Assembly: GCA_018003315.1 (NCBI GenBank)
Contig: JAGNEJ010000003.1
Coordinates: 112,549 to 176,548 of the forward strand
DNA length: 64,000 bases
Source of the DNA: Verrucomicrobiales bacterium
GTDB taxonomy: Bacteria > Verrucomicrobiota > Verrucomicrobiia > Verrucomicrobiales > V1-33
Reading direction: 5' to 3'
A model generated the notes under the pieces. The model had not been told where the DNA came from, made no database searches, and saw only the letters and a list, made by a program, of their open reading frames with translations. The translations under genes were made by a program, and so were the position numbers. Position 1 is the first letter of the stretch, and each line of letters opens with the position of its first letter. Shown piece after piece: positions 40,947 to 49,749 of this stretch.

Positions 40947-41798
40947 CTACGCAGGAGTTGTCCCATTGAGCCGCAGGGCTGCCTGGGCTTTGGCGGCGGC
41001 CTCCTGGGCGCGGCGCTGAATTTCTTCGGGAGACGGCAGGTTTTCCAGCACATCCGCGGGAATGAACCCATCCGCGGCCAGTTTGGTCAGGCATTTTCTG
41101 CGTTCAGCCAGGGCCTTTCCGGAATCGCGCTCCTTGGAAAAGCGGGATTTTGCCGCATCGCTGCGTTCCCGAAGCCGGGAATAGATGTCTCCACCCAGCA
41201 GGGCGGAAATGTCCACCTTCATTTTCTCCCGGCTGACATCACTTTCCCTGATGGCTTCCCCATTGATGGGGCCGGCGGAGTATTTGGGAAACATGATGGC
41301 CACTTCCGGACACACGCGGGAGCAGGCGGGGCAGTTGGTCTTGCAGTTGTCGTTGTTCTGGACCTGAATACCGCCGGTGCTGCTGACGCCATAGACATCG
41401 AACAGGCAGAAGCTCAGACACTGCATGCAGTTGGTGCAGCGGCTGTAGTCAATGACCGGAAACCATGGTTTCCATTGGCCAGGCTGGTTGAGCGGGCGTC
41501 CATCTCGGGCGGCGTCGGCCAGGCGCAGAATGGAGGCGTCGTCCAGTCCGGTAATGTCGCGGGTATGCAGGCTGGTGGAGCCTGCCGCATCCTCCAGCAC
41601 CGGCGCCTGTCCGGCGGTGAATTGTCCAAGAACCAAAAGAGTGGCGGTGTTCGGAGAAATGCCCGAACCGACGGTCGCCACGCTGTAACCGCGATCCAGC
41701 AGGGCGGAAAGGATGGAAACTTTTTGCGGCGTTTGGAGGGGGACGGTTCCAGTTCCCTCATAAAGGAGGACCTGAAACACGGTGGCGTGGTGGATCAT
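40947..41798 (-). CDS. Ferredoxin-type two-cluster iron-sulfur protein
   Basis: A 283-residue protein with a Rossmann-like N-terminal half. A central ferredoxin module follows: CTNCMQCLSFC, then CKTNCPACSRVCP. The second cluster motif has an extra residue between the first two cysteines (CX3CX2CX3CP), so it is atypical. The C-terminus is a charged helical tail (RRAQEAAAKAQAALRL). It starts inside the stop of the preceding Cys-rich gene (ATGA overlap), pointing to a two-subunit unit. It probably transfers electrons in the cytoplasm. The partner reaction is unknown. Confidence 0.75.
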   Translation of the reverse strand: MIHHATVFQVLLYEGTGTVPLQTPQKVSILSALLDRGYSVATVGSGISPNTATLLVLGQFTAGQAPVLEDAAGSTSLHTRDITGLDDASILRLADAARDGRPLNQPGQWKPWFPVIDYSRCTNCMQCLSFCLFDVYGVSSTGGIQVQNNDNCKTNCPACSRVCPEVAIMFPKYSAGPINGEAIRESDVSREKMKVDISALLGGDIYSRLRERSDAAKSRFSKERDSGKALAERRKCLTKLAADGFIPADVLENLPSPEEIQRRAQEAAAKAQAALRLNGTTPA

Positions 41799-42157
41799 GT
41801 TCCGGAAGTGGCGGGAGACTCAGCAGGTGGCTGCAGCAACGCTGACATGGAATCGGCCGCGGACAACTCCCGCATGTTCACGACTTCGACGGAGTCCGGC
41901 AAGGGTGCTCCAGCGGCATGAAACAGCCACTGGACGGCGCGCCGGTGGCAGGCGGCGATGCGCAAACCGCTCGTCTGCGCCAGCTCTGTCAGCCGCGGAT
42001 CGCGCCGGGCGGACATTTCACAGAGGTCCGGCACCGCGGTGAAGGGGACACCGCTTTCGCAGAGGCCTTCCAGCACGGCCCGCTTGGTGTCTTCCGGCAC
42101 CACCTGGGCAAAGGCGCAACGGCAATACAGGATGGGAGGGGGGGACGGGTCGGTGCT
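41795..42157 (-). CDS. Cysteine-containing partner of the iron-sulfur protein
   Basis: About 120 residues from a TTG start (LSTDPSPPPILYCRCAFAQVV). A longer TTG start at 42190 would overlap the upstream pseudopilin stop. The conserved-looking cysteines are CRC, GLC, DLC and AAC (RIAACHRRAVQWLFHAAG), spaced like the redox subunits found next to heterodisulfide-reductase-type proteins. Coupled translation with the downstream iron-sulfur gene suggests a complex. No family name is assigned. The position at the end of a pseudopilin operon is odd. Confidence 0.6.
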   Translation of the reverse strand, partial: STDPSPPPILYCRCAFAQVVPEDTKRAVLEGLCESGVPFTAVPDLCEMSARRDPRLTELAQTSGLRIAACHRRAVQWLFHAAGAPLPDSVEVVNMRELSAADSMSALLQPPAESPATSGT

Positions 42158-42173
42158 CAAAGCGGTCTGCCTG

Positions 42174-42845
42174 CTACAAGTTCGGGGCAAACCATTTCAC
42201 CTGTCCGTTGTCCGGGTCAACCTGCAGACAGATGTAATCCGGCGGCGCCTCTTCCTTCTTGGTCCGCAGCGTGTCGATGCTCATGAGGGTCAGGAACCAT
42301 TTGTCCTTGGACGGAAGGGCCAGGGAGCCGTCTGGTCGGAACTGAACAGCAAAGTAGCCCAGGCTGGTGCTGCCTTTGCCAACCAATCCGCGGACTTCAT
42401 CCTTCGGGTCATCCCTCCAGAGTTTCTGGCTGAGCAGGGAGGAAATCTTTTCGTTCTCGGCCAGACCGATGCCCGGAGGCAGTTTTTGCAGCCCGCCAAT
42501 GCGCTCCAATTCGGGTGCAGCTGTGGGACTTTGGGGTTTCTGGGCGTTGGGTTTGAGCAGGAAAATTTGGTAGGCGGTGACGTATTCCGCCGTCTCGACG
42601 GTGTCCGGATCGTCGAATTTGTAGAAATGCACTTCGACAGACTTGTTCTGGTTGGCGGCATTTTGCTGGGCCAGCACGAGCTGGGAGCGCAGATGCTCGC
42701 CGGCTTGAGTCAGGCGGCTTCCGCGGAAAACGGATTCCATCGACGGAAAGGAGAGCACCAGCAGAATGCCGATGATGGCGAGAACGACCAGGATTTCGAT
42801 GAGGGTGAAACCGCGCCGGGAGGTGGTGGGGTGGGGGAGAGTCAT
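42174..42845 (-). CDS. Type II pseudopilin, Verru_Chthon cassette protein D type
   Basis: A 223-residue prepilin. The type III signal peptide MTLPHPTTSRRGFTLIEILVVLAIIG has the cleavage site before Phe and Glu at +5. The remaining soluble domain includes RLTQAGEHLRSQLVLAQQNAANQNKSVEVHF, as in GspH-like minor pseudopilins and the TIGR-defined Verru_Chthon cassette D. It is the third of three adjacent pseudopilin genes (B-C-D order) on the minus strand, five bases after C. It probably belongs to a type II secretion-like or type IV pilus-like machine encoded elsewhere. Confidence 0.8.
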   Translation of the reverse strand: MTLPHPTTSRRGFTLIEILVVLAIIGILLVLSFPSMESVFRGSRLTQAGEHLRSQLVLAQQNAANQNKSVEVHFYKFDDPDTVETAEYVTAYQIFLLKPNAQKPQSPTAAPELERIGGLQKLPPGIGLAENEKISSLLSQKLWRDDPKDEVRGLVGKGSTSLGYFAVQFRPDGSLALPSKDKWFLTLMSIDTLRTKKEEAPPDYICLQVDPDNGQVKWFAPNL

Positions 42846-42850
42846 CGGAG

Positions 42851-44044
42851 TTACTTGATTTGATATTCGCTCCACTTGGCTTCGCGCAGGCGGATGGTGG
42901 CGCGGAAGATGCGGTACTGGATGTCCGCGCTGTTGGTTCCGGAAAGCGATTTTTTGAGGCTTTCCAAATCTTCATCGTAGCGCGTCGGATCGCTGAAAAG
43001 CTGACCTCCTCCGCCGGATTTCAGCAAGCCTGGTTCGGTGTTCAGACCTTTCTTGCGCATGTAGCGCGAGAAATCGCTTTCATCCACCGCGATCATGGTG
43101 ACGTCCAGCATTGGAGGGAGGACGTTTTGTGATTCCTTGATGAGCTTGTTGCCGGTGCCCTTGTAACGCCATCCCTGGGAGTCATATACATAGCCGATTC
43201 CTGGCAGGTAGAGGCCCTTGGCGGCGATTCTGGCCCGGTCCTGCTTGTTGTCCACCGTGTCGCACGGCAGAATCACCAAGGCCAGAATGTTCTCCCCAAG
43301 CACCTGGTTGGTGCGGTCCAGTTTGATTGCCGTGCCGCCGGTGTAGTTGTCAGGAATGCAGTTGACGCAAAACTTGATATTGGTGCCATTGAACCAGGAG
43401 AAGAGGGTCTTTTGGTCCTTGGTTTTCATTTCATCGCCGAGATTGAGCGTGAATACGCGCAAGTTTTCCGAGGGCTGGCGGAATTCCATCAGGCGGTAGC
43501 GCGGACGGGCCTTGGGCTTGTTGTCCAGACCATTGAGATAGTCCGGGCGCTCGCCTTCATCCGTGTTGAACTCGACAAAATACCCCCATCCGTTGAGCAG
43601 TCCTGCCAGACCACCAAAGCGGAGATTGTTGGAGGCGGCGTCCACTTCCTGAGTCAGTCCGATGGGGGCGTGGAAAAACACACTGTGGCCCACCCGGGTG
43701 ACCCCGGCACCGCCCGGGGGATTGGTGCCGATGAGGGCATCCGCCGGACCGGTGACAAAGTGAAGGTCTGAACGGCGGGCGAATCCAGTGGGGATGCCGA
43801 CGGTGGGCGTGTAGTCCCACTGGGTGTTGAGGGTCGCCTGGCTCAGTCGCCGGGTCATTGCTTCGAAGGCGATGCGGGCATCCTTGAATTCGCCCACGGT
43901 GGCTTTGGCAGTTTTCCAGGTTTTCTGGGTCTGCCCAACCATCTGCATGACCAGAAGCAGCACGACGCTGAGCAGCGCCACGGCCACCAGGAGTTCGATG
44001 AGGCTGAATCCCCGCGGGGCAGGTTTTTTGACGGGTGGAATCAT
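42851..44044 (-). CDS. PilW-like pseudopilin, Verru_Chthon cassette protein C type
   Basis: A 397-residue prepilin with the leader MIPPVKKPAPRG-FSLIELLVAVALL. A long coiled helix follows, and RRLSQATLNTQWDY is the hallmark of cassette protein C in Verrucomicrobium and Chthoniobacter as I recall them. The large C-terminal beta-rich domain is unusual for a minor pilin. It lies between B (35 bases upstream) and D (5 bases downstream). Confidence 0.8.
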   Translation of the reverse strand: MIPPVKKPAPRGFSLIELLVAVALLSVVLLLVMQMVGQTQKTWKTAKATVGEFKDARIAFEAMTRRLSQATLNTQWDYTPTVGIPTGFARRSDLHFVTGPADALIGTNPPGGAGVTRVGHSVFFHAPIGLTQEVDAASNNLRFGGLAGLLNGWGYFVEFNTDEGERPDYLNGLDNKPKARPRYRLMEFRQPSENLRVFTLNLGDEMKTKDQKTLFSWFNGTNIKFCVNCIPDNYTGGTAIKLDRTNQVLGENILALVILPCDTVDNKQDRARIAAKGLYLPGIGYVYDSQGWRYKGTGNKLIKESQNVLPPMLDVTMIAVDESDFSRYMRKKGLNTEPGLLKSGGGGQLFSDPTRYDEDLESLKKSLSGTNSADIQYRIFRATIRLREAKWSEYQIK

Positions 44045-44079
44045 GACAGGGTGCAGGTGAGTTCAGGTGAGGCGGCGGC

Positions 44080-44640
44080 TCAGTTTTTCATTTCGGCGAG
44101 GTCCTTTTTGCGTCCCATGAAGGTGACGTAAAATGACTGTTCGGTGATCCGCCGCTTGGGGTCTTTCTTGTTGAAGGTGGGCGATTTGCCGCCCGGGGTG
44201 TATTCCACACTGACCTTCAACTTCCAGATGTTGGACTTCTGCTTCAGTTCTTCTCGCTCCCGGTTTTGCACGATCGGACGGCGGTCCACGATTTCCAGTT
44301 TGGCTGCGTAGGCGGGGCGCTGGCTCAGGTTGCTGTTGCCGCCGGATTTGTCGAGCAGGGTTCCGTAGCGGTCGTAGTAGCGGGTGTCGTCATCCAGTTC
44401 ATCGATGGTGGTGATGAACGGGTCGGCGCCTTTGTTCAGCCATTCCGCGGACTGCGCATCACTGATGATTTCCTGCATGATGCGCGCTTCAATCGAAGTG
44501 ACCGAGGCCTCCTGAATGCTGGCGACGCCGGATGGCATGACGCCGACCAGTGCGATCATCACCGTGGCCACGATGCCCATGGCGACAATGACTTCCAGCA
44601 GGCTGAAGCCTTTCTGGGCGTGGTGGGAGAGCGGTTTCAT
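44080..44640 (-). CDS. PilV-like pseudopilin, Verru_Chthon cassette protein B type
   Basis: A 186-residue prepilin. The leader MKPLSHHAQKG-FSLLEVIVAMGIV is cut before Phe, and Glu at +5 is present. GVMPSGVASIQEASVTSIEARIMQEI and YDRYGTLLDKSG match cassette B-type pseudopilins. It is the first gene of the B-C-D run with a candidate promoter just upstream. Cassette protein A, usually next to these, is not found in the window. Confidence 0.8.
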   Translation of the reverse strand: MKPLSHHAQKGFSLLEVIVAMGIVATVMIALVGVMPSGVASIQEASVTSIEARIMQEIISDAQSAEWLNKGADPFITTIDELDDDTRYYDRYGTLLDKSGGNSNLSQRPAYAAKLEIVDRRPIVQNREREELKQKSNIWKLKVSVEYTPGGKSPTFNKKDPKRRITEQSFYVTFMGRKKDLAEMKN

Positions 44641-44667
44641 GGTTCAATAAAGAGATGATTCACTTTG

Positions 44668-44696
44668 TAACTACAATGCATTTACGAGGCTGTCAA
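44668..44696 (-). promoter_or_regulatory. Candidate promoter of the pseudopilin operon
   Basis: On the minus strand a perfect -35 box TTGACA (44691-44696) is followed after 17 bases by TAGTTA (44668-44673), a weak -10. Transcription would start about 20 bases before the first pseudopilin ATG at 44640. A consensus match is the only evidence. Confidence 0.4.
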
Positions 44697-44722
44697 CGAT
44701 GGAAATCACATTTTGCAGCATT

Positions 44723-47095
44723 TCACAGCGGGCAGGCATCGTTTTCGTCACTGAGCCACGAGGAGCGCAGCAGATAGACCTTCACGCGGCTGAAGAATTT
44801 CGCATTGCTCGACTGCACGGGATTGGCCGTTTCAACGATGGCGGTGAGCGTGCCGTCGTCGTTGTCCGTAATGGAAATGTCATTCCATTCCAGGATGCTC
44901 GACCAGTTGTCGAGATCGGGTGAAATCTGCGGTTCGTAACGCAGGTCGCGGATGTTCATGTAGCCGGCATTGGCAAAAGTGATGCCAGCTTCCGCGGCGT
45001 CGGCGATCATCCGGAACGTCAGCCGCAGGGTGCCGTTCGGCATCCGGGTCATGATGGGGAGGACCGATCCGCCCTGGGGTGTGGTCTGGTTGCTGATTCC
45101 GGCATCGCTGACGAATCCGTATTCCAGCAGGTTGAGGATGGAATCCGCATCGCCATCCGCGTTGGGCGTCATGGAGGCCTCCGGTTGCCCTGCAAGCTGG
45201 GCGGACATAAACGTGCCGAAGTTGTTGGGAGCGATGGCGGTGCCTGTGAACCGGATGTTGTCCAGAAAATACGCCTTGTTGAGGCCGCCGGGGCCGTTGG
45301 GGTCGCCGGTTAAATCTGCCGAGAACTTGACTTTGACCGCCCGGGTGCCATCGGGGATTTTCGTGCCGGAACTGAGGTGAACAAACGGGCCGGTTTCGCT
45401 GGCACCGAGGGCGGAAAGGGTCGTGGGGTCCACTGGCCCCGGCTTGTTGGCGATGATTTTTGCCTGGATGAGCATGTCGCTGCTCGTGGCCGGTGAATTC
45501 ATGCCGTGAATGGCCAGCACGTTGGCGTTGGCGCCCTGCACCAGCAGGTGTTTGAAGGCGGTGATGTTGATGATCTGGTATTTGACCGCATCGGTATCCG
45601 CCCGGATGGTGGTGGCCAGCGAAGCGTAATTGGGCGCGGCGGGCGAATTGCCACGGGCGACTTCGGTGCCGTTCAGGTAGGCGACGTAGCCGTCCTCCCA
45701 GCGCAGGTGGAGTTCCAGGCTGGTGTAGGTCGTGGAGGGCACCGCCATGCTGAAGGGCATGCGAATGTAGATGCTTGGCTTCTGGTTGGTCAGCATTTCC
45801 GTCTTCATCGCGGCGATGGTGGCAGCGGAGTTGGTTGCCAGGTACGGGATGTAGGGGCCGCCGGCCTCGTTCTCATAGCCTTTGGCACCGGCACCGTCTT
45901 TCCAACTGGCCGGGAGAACGTAGCCGAGCTGCTTCCAGTTTTTGCCGCCGGCGTCGTTGGCATCGTCCGCAGCGGAGGTCGGGACCCGCCATTTGTTGGC
46001 GGCATTTTCCGCCAACAGAGTGTCGCCAGTCGAGGAACTGGTGCCGACTCCCTTGTAATCAAACCACGGAGTTTCCGTGTAGTTGATGCCATCCGAACTG
46101 GTGAGGATCGAGGCCTTGAGGAAATCGGAGACACCGTTCCAGGAGGCAGAGGGGTCCTTCCAGCAGAGAACATCCACGGAGGCCTTGATGTCCGTGAAAT
46201 TGCGGGTGTCGATCGGCTCGGTGAGGAGTTCCATGCGGGTGTTCATGTCCACGCGGACAACATCGCTGGGCAGTTCGAGCAGATTGGGGCGGCTCAGGTT
46301 GGTGGTGAGAATTTCTCCGCCGGGCGTTCCGGTGTTGAGCTTGATGCAGGCTGCATCGAACTGAAGCCCCTCTTCTCCGGGGATGTCGCGCAGATATCCC
46401 AGGTGCAGGCGCGTGGGATCGTTTTCGTCCGGGTCGGTATTCTGAACCGTATCTGTCATGTCGGCGACGATGCCCGGGAACGCTTCCCCGTAACAGGCAG
46501 GAGCGTCGGACACGTTCAGATAGAGATTGAAATGCAAATCCGAAGAGGAAGCGGTGTTTTGGTGCACTTCCACGGTGATGGCGTTGGTGCCGGACAAATT
46601 GAGCACGCTGATGGGAAACACCCGCTCCCTCAGGGCGGTTTCCGCCTTTCCATCCACACCGGAAATGGCGGCCGTCGTGGGGCCGATCACCCCGGTCGGC
46701 ATGTTTTCGCGATACAGTTCCACTCCGTTGATATAGACGACGGCCCCGTCATCCGCCGCCAGGCCGATGGTGACGTTGGTGTAGGGATTGCCGGGTGCCG
46801 TCGGCACGGTAAATTCACGCCGAAAATAGGCGGTCATGTATTTGCTGGCGGCGTTTCCTCCATAACCAATGTTCGTGCCGTCCGGCGGGTCAGCCGGACT
46901 GCTGGTGGAGTAACCCAACGAGGAATTTCCAGTTCCCCAGCCGGTTTCGACATAAACCACATTCTTCCACGCGCCTGGCGGTGGAGGGGTTTTGTCCCAG
47001 TAAAACCAGGGACTGCCGGTTTCAATCACGCTGACGACTTCAGAGGCAGCCGGAAATGCGCTGGCTGCGAGAAAAAACAGGGGCAGGAATTTCAT
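44723..47095 (-). CDS. Large secreted beta-sandwich protein
   Basis: This 790-residue protein has a signal peptide (MKFLPLFFLAASAFPAASEVV). It contains two PA14/jelly-roll-like segments that share a similar plan: YFRREFTVP with AADDGAVVYINGVELYREN near the N-terminus, and LELHLRWEDGYVAYLNGTEVARG in the middle. The end carries DADSILNLLEYGFVSD, the verrucomicrobial C-terminal module. Such proteins are common in Verrucomicrobia next to pseudopilin cassettes, where cassette protein A usually stands. It ends 82 bases before the B pseudopilin gene and is on the same strand. A carbohydrate or matrix interaction is only inferred. Confidence 0.65.
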   Translation of the reverse strand: MKFLPLFFLAASAFPAASEVVSVIETGSPWFYWDKTPPPPGAWKNVVYVETGWGTGNSSLGYSTSSPADPPDGTNIGYGGNAASKYMTAYFRREFTVPTAPGNPYTNVTIGLAADDGAVVYINGVELYRENMPTGVIGPTTAAISGVDGKAETALRERVFPISVLNLSGTNAITVEVHQNTASSSDLHFNLYLNVSDAPACYGEAFPGIVADMTDTVQNTDPDENDPTRLHLGYLRDIPGEEGLQFDAACIKLNTGTPGGEILTTNLSRPNLLELPSDVVRVDMNTRMELLTEPIDTRNFTDIKASVDVLCWKDPSASWNGVSDFLKASILTSSDGINYTETPWFDYKGVGTSSSTGDTLLAENAANKWRVPTSAADDANDAGGKNWKQLGYVLPASWKDGAGAKGYENEAGGPYIPYLATNSAATIAAMKTEMLTNQKPSIYIRMPFSMAVPSTTYTSLELHLRWEDGYVAYLNGTEVARGNSPAAPNYASLATTIRADTDAVKYQIINITAFKHLLVQGANANVLAIHGMNSPATSSDMLIQAKIIANKPGPVDPTTLSALGASETGPFVHLSSGTKIPDGTRAVKVKFSADLTGDPNGPGGLNKAYFLDNIRFTGTAIAPNNFGTFMSAQLAGQPEASMTPNADGDADSILNLLEYGFVSDAGISNQTTPQGGSVLPIMTRMPNGTLRLTFRMIADAAEAGITFANAGYMNIRDLRYEPQISPDLDNWSSILEWNDISITDNDDGTLTAIVETANPVQSSNAKFFSRVKVYLLRSSWLSDENDACPL

Positions 47096-47581
47096 GACGC
47101 AGGGGGGTTGGAAATTTTCCTGATATGTTTACTTTGCACATACACTTGAAGCAAGCCTATTTTCCGGTTTTGACGAACGGATGCCGGCCGGTGCCCCCGC
47201 AAAATCCAGACAATTCCCAAATCCCTGACCGGTTCCTAAAACGCGGGTCAAATCTCCGGCGGCACTTGTTTGGGGACTCCGATCCTGACAATTTTACTGG
47301 AATTCCTCTGGCAATCCAGCCATACTTCGCTCAATCGCCGCCAGAGATGAATGTTGCATGAAATCATTAACGATATCCGAATTTCTAGAATTAAGAGATA
47401 AAATTGTGGAAATTTAGAAAAATTTCTTGGCAAATAATTACAATTATGATACTGAGTTGTGAAATTTTTATCGGAATTGAGAATTCTCGACATCCGATCA
47501 CCTCAAAGTCCAATGATTTCGTGGAGCCGCGAATGCCGACGTGACCGCTAACATAAACCCTGAGCACCCTACTTTTTCCGC
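47096..47581. other. AT-rich intergenic region upstream of the pel-like locus
   Basis: There is no gene in these 486 bases between divergent transcription units. The part from about 47340 to 47500 is far more AT-rich than the rest of the window. It contains a perfect hairpin GAAATTT-AGAA-AAATTTC (47409-47426) and the palindrome GAGAATTCTC (47479-47488). The likely promoters of the secreted-protein gene and of the pel locus lie here. No clear -35/-10 pair is assignable. Confidence 0.45.
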
Positions 47582-49714
47582 ATGGTGTCAAAGCTGTCGA
47601 GAACCCAAGAACCGACCAAGGCAGTCAGCCCTTGGTTCGTGCGGATATCGGTGATTGGGAGTTTATGTCTGGCTGCCTATCTGGTGCCCCGGACGGATGA
47701 GTTGGTGAAACGCTTGCTGGTGGACGGACAGCACGCCAGAGCGCTGGCCGTCTCCGTGGAAGCCAGCCGCGTTGACGAAACGGACTCGGACAGCAGCGTT
47801 CAGAAAGCGGTTCCGGAGAAATCGGCCCTCCAATTATTGCAGGAATCATTCAGCGGCCCGTTGGTCGATTCAGGCATGGCGAAGGCGTCGGCCTGCATTG
47901 TCCAAGCAGCGGATCCCAAGGCCTGTCTGGAGGTTGTCCACCGCATGGCTCCCACACTTTCCGCGGCACAGCGGGAGCAACTTTACCTGGCAATCGGCCA
48001 CAGCGCGGCCGCTTCGGGAGATCCGGTTCTGGCAGCGAAAGTCCTGCGTGAAGCCTGGGATGCGGGCTGCCGCGGAGAAACGCTGCTGGCGGAAACGGTG
48101 CAGGCGCAGCGCTGGTGCGGCAAACCGCAGGAGGCCCTGGCAGTCATCAACACTTGGCGCGCGGAACGGGCCCTGCCCGCGGCTATGCGGGATGTGGAAA
48201 TTGCCATTTACCGCGAATTGAACCAGCCTGGCAAAGCCCTGGACCGCCTCCTGGAGAACCTCCAGGCCGCCACCACCCCCGTCGGCGTCACGGGTGACGC
48301 GGTCCTTCTGGCCAGCGAAATCGCCGCCAACGCCGACCAGGTGCCGCGGGTGCTGCCACTCATCCGGGACTACCTGGGCAGGCTGCCTGCGGGCCGGGCG
48401 ACCTTCCAGGACCTGGCGGAAGGGAAGGTGAAACCGGATGCACAATGGGAAAAATTCACCGCCCTAGTGGCGCAGCATTGCGAGTGGGGCGGACGCCCGG
48501 AGGAGGCTTTTGATTTGTACATGAAACTGGCAGTGAGCGGTGACCGCGGCGCTTTGGACCGGATCCTCGCTTTGGATCCCGGACTGAACCGTGCCGGGGA
48601 TGTCATGGCGGTGCTCCGACAGGTGACGCCTGTCCCCGAGCATCCGGAACTGACCTTGCAATTGGCCCGGATGCTGGCGGATGCAGCGGACTACGATGCG
48701 GCTGCGGAAACCTACGAGCAGTGGCTGGAAACAAACCCGCAGGATGTCGCTGCGCTGAAGGAGCTGGCGGCGATGGAGGCGGAGCGCTCAGATCAGCAGG
48801 CCGCACTGCGACACTATCAAATGGCCCGTGATCTGGCTCCGGGTGACCTTGAGGTGCGGAAGGAAATCGCCGGCATTCAGATTTCCCTGCGGCAGTTCCG
48901 GGAGGCATTTGCTTTCTATGAGCATCTTCCGGAGAAGGGCCACGACCACACTACTCTGGAAAATTACGCCCTGCTGGCGGAATCGCTGGCGGACTACACC
49001 GCGTTCAACCGGGCATTGGTGCTGCGCCAGCACCGCTTGAAATCGCCCCAGGCGCAGGATTTTCTCGAACTGGCCCGCAGTTATGAAATCGTCGGCAATG
49101 CGGACGCCGTGGTGGACACCCTGAAAAACGGAATGGCCGCGCTGCCGAGGAGCCGGGTGCTGCGGATCGAACTCGCCAGCACCTATCGCAAGGCCTCCCG
49201 CTACGACGAAGCCATCGCCCTGCTCGCCATGCCTGAACTCAAAAGCGACATGCAGGCGATGCAGTTGTTCATCGAGGTATGCTGCCTCAAGGAGGACTAT
49301 CAGTTCGCCCTGGCCTTCCTCGGACGAGATTTTGAAAAGCGATTCGCCTTCGGTCCTGAAGTCCGTCTCGACCTGGGCCACATCTATTTCAACAACGGTT
49401 ACCTCGCCGATGCCGACCGGCTCTATTCCTCCGTTCCGGATGAACCCGCGCTCTGGCCCCTGCTGGCCTCCGCCCGCTTCAAGCAGGGAAACTTCGCCTC
49501 CGCGGAAACCTACCAGCGCAAATACCTGGGTGCGATGAAGGTGCCGGATGCCGCCGGCTGGATGTTCCTTGGTGATATTTGCAAACTGCAGGGCCGCGAG
49601 GGCGAGGCCAAAGCCGCCTACGACACGGCCCTCAGCCAGATGGAAGACAAGCTCCAGGACACTGACGAAGTCGAGGCAACGCCACCCCGAGCCTCCGCCG
49701 CAGCCAGCCCCTGA
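47582..49714 (+). CDS. TPR protein, probable N-terminal part of a split PelB
   Basis: This 710-residue protein has an N-terminal membrane segment (FVRISVIGSLCLAAYLV), then VKRLLVDGQHARAL and about fifteen TPR-like helical pairs through the rest of the chain. PelB of Pseudomonas is one protein of about 1190 residues with an N-terminal anchor, a TPR superhelix and a C-terminal porin. Here the anchor/TPR half and the porin half are separate genes in the same order. The TPR scaffold should reach across the periplasm and guide the polymer. The next gene begins 35 bases later. Assignment rests on position before pelD and on architecture. Confidence 0.65.
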   Translation: MVSKLSRTQEPTKAVSPWFVRISVIGSLCLAAYLVPRTDELVKRLLVDGQHARALAVSVEASRVDETDSDSSVQKAVPEKSALQLLQESFSGPLVDSGMAKASACIVQAADPKACLEVVHRMAPTLSAAQREQLYLAIGHSAAASGDPVLAAKVLREAWDAGCRGETLLAETVQAQRWCGKPQEALAVINTWRAERALPAAMRDVEIAIYRELNQPGKALDRLLENLQAATTPVGVTGDAVLLASEIAANADQVPRVLPLIRDYLGRLPAGRATFQDLAEGKVKPDAQWEKFTALVAQHCEWGGRPEEAFDLYMKLAVSGDRGALDRILALDPGLNRAGDVMAVLRQVTPVPEHPELTLQLARMLADAADYDAAAETYEQWLETNPQDVAALKELAAMEAERSDQQAALRHYQMARDLAPGDLEVRKEIAGIQISLRQFREAFAFYEHLPEKGHDHTTLENYALLAESLADYTAFNRALVLRQHRLKSPQAQDFLELARSYEIVGNADAVVDTLKNGMAALPRSRVLRIELASTYRKASRYDEAIALLAMPELKSDMQAMQLFIEVCCLKEDYQFALAFLGRDFEKRFAFGPEVRLDLGHIYFNNGYLADADRLYSSVPDEPALWPLLASARFKQGNFASAETYQRKYLGAMKVPDAAGWMFLGDICKLQGREGEAKAAYDTALSQMEDKLQDTDEVEATPPRASAAASP

Positions 49715-49749
49715 CCTCGACACGAATTTTCACTCAACCCAAAGCCACG

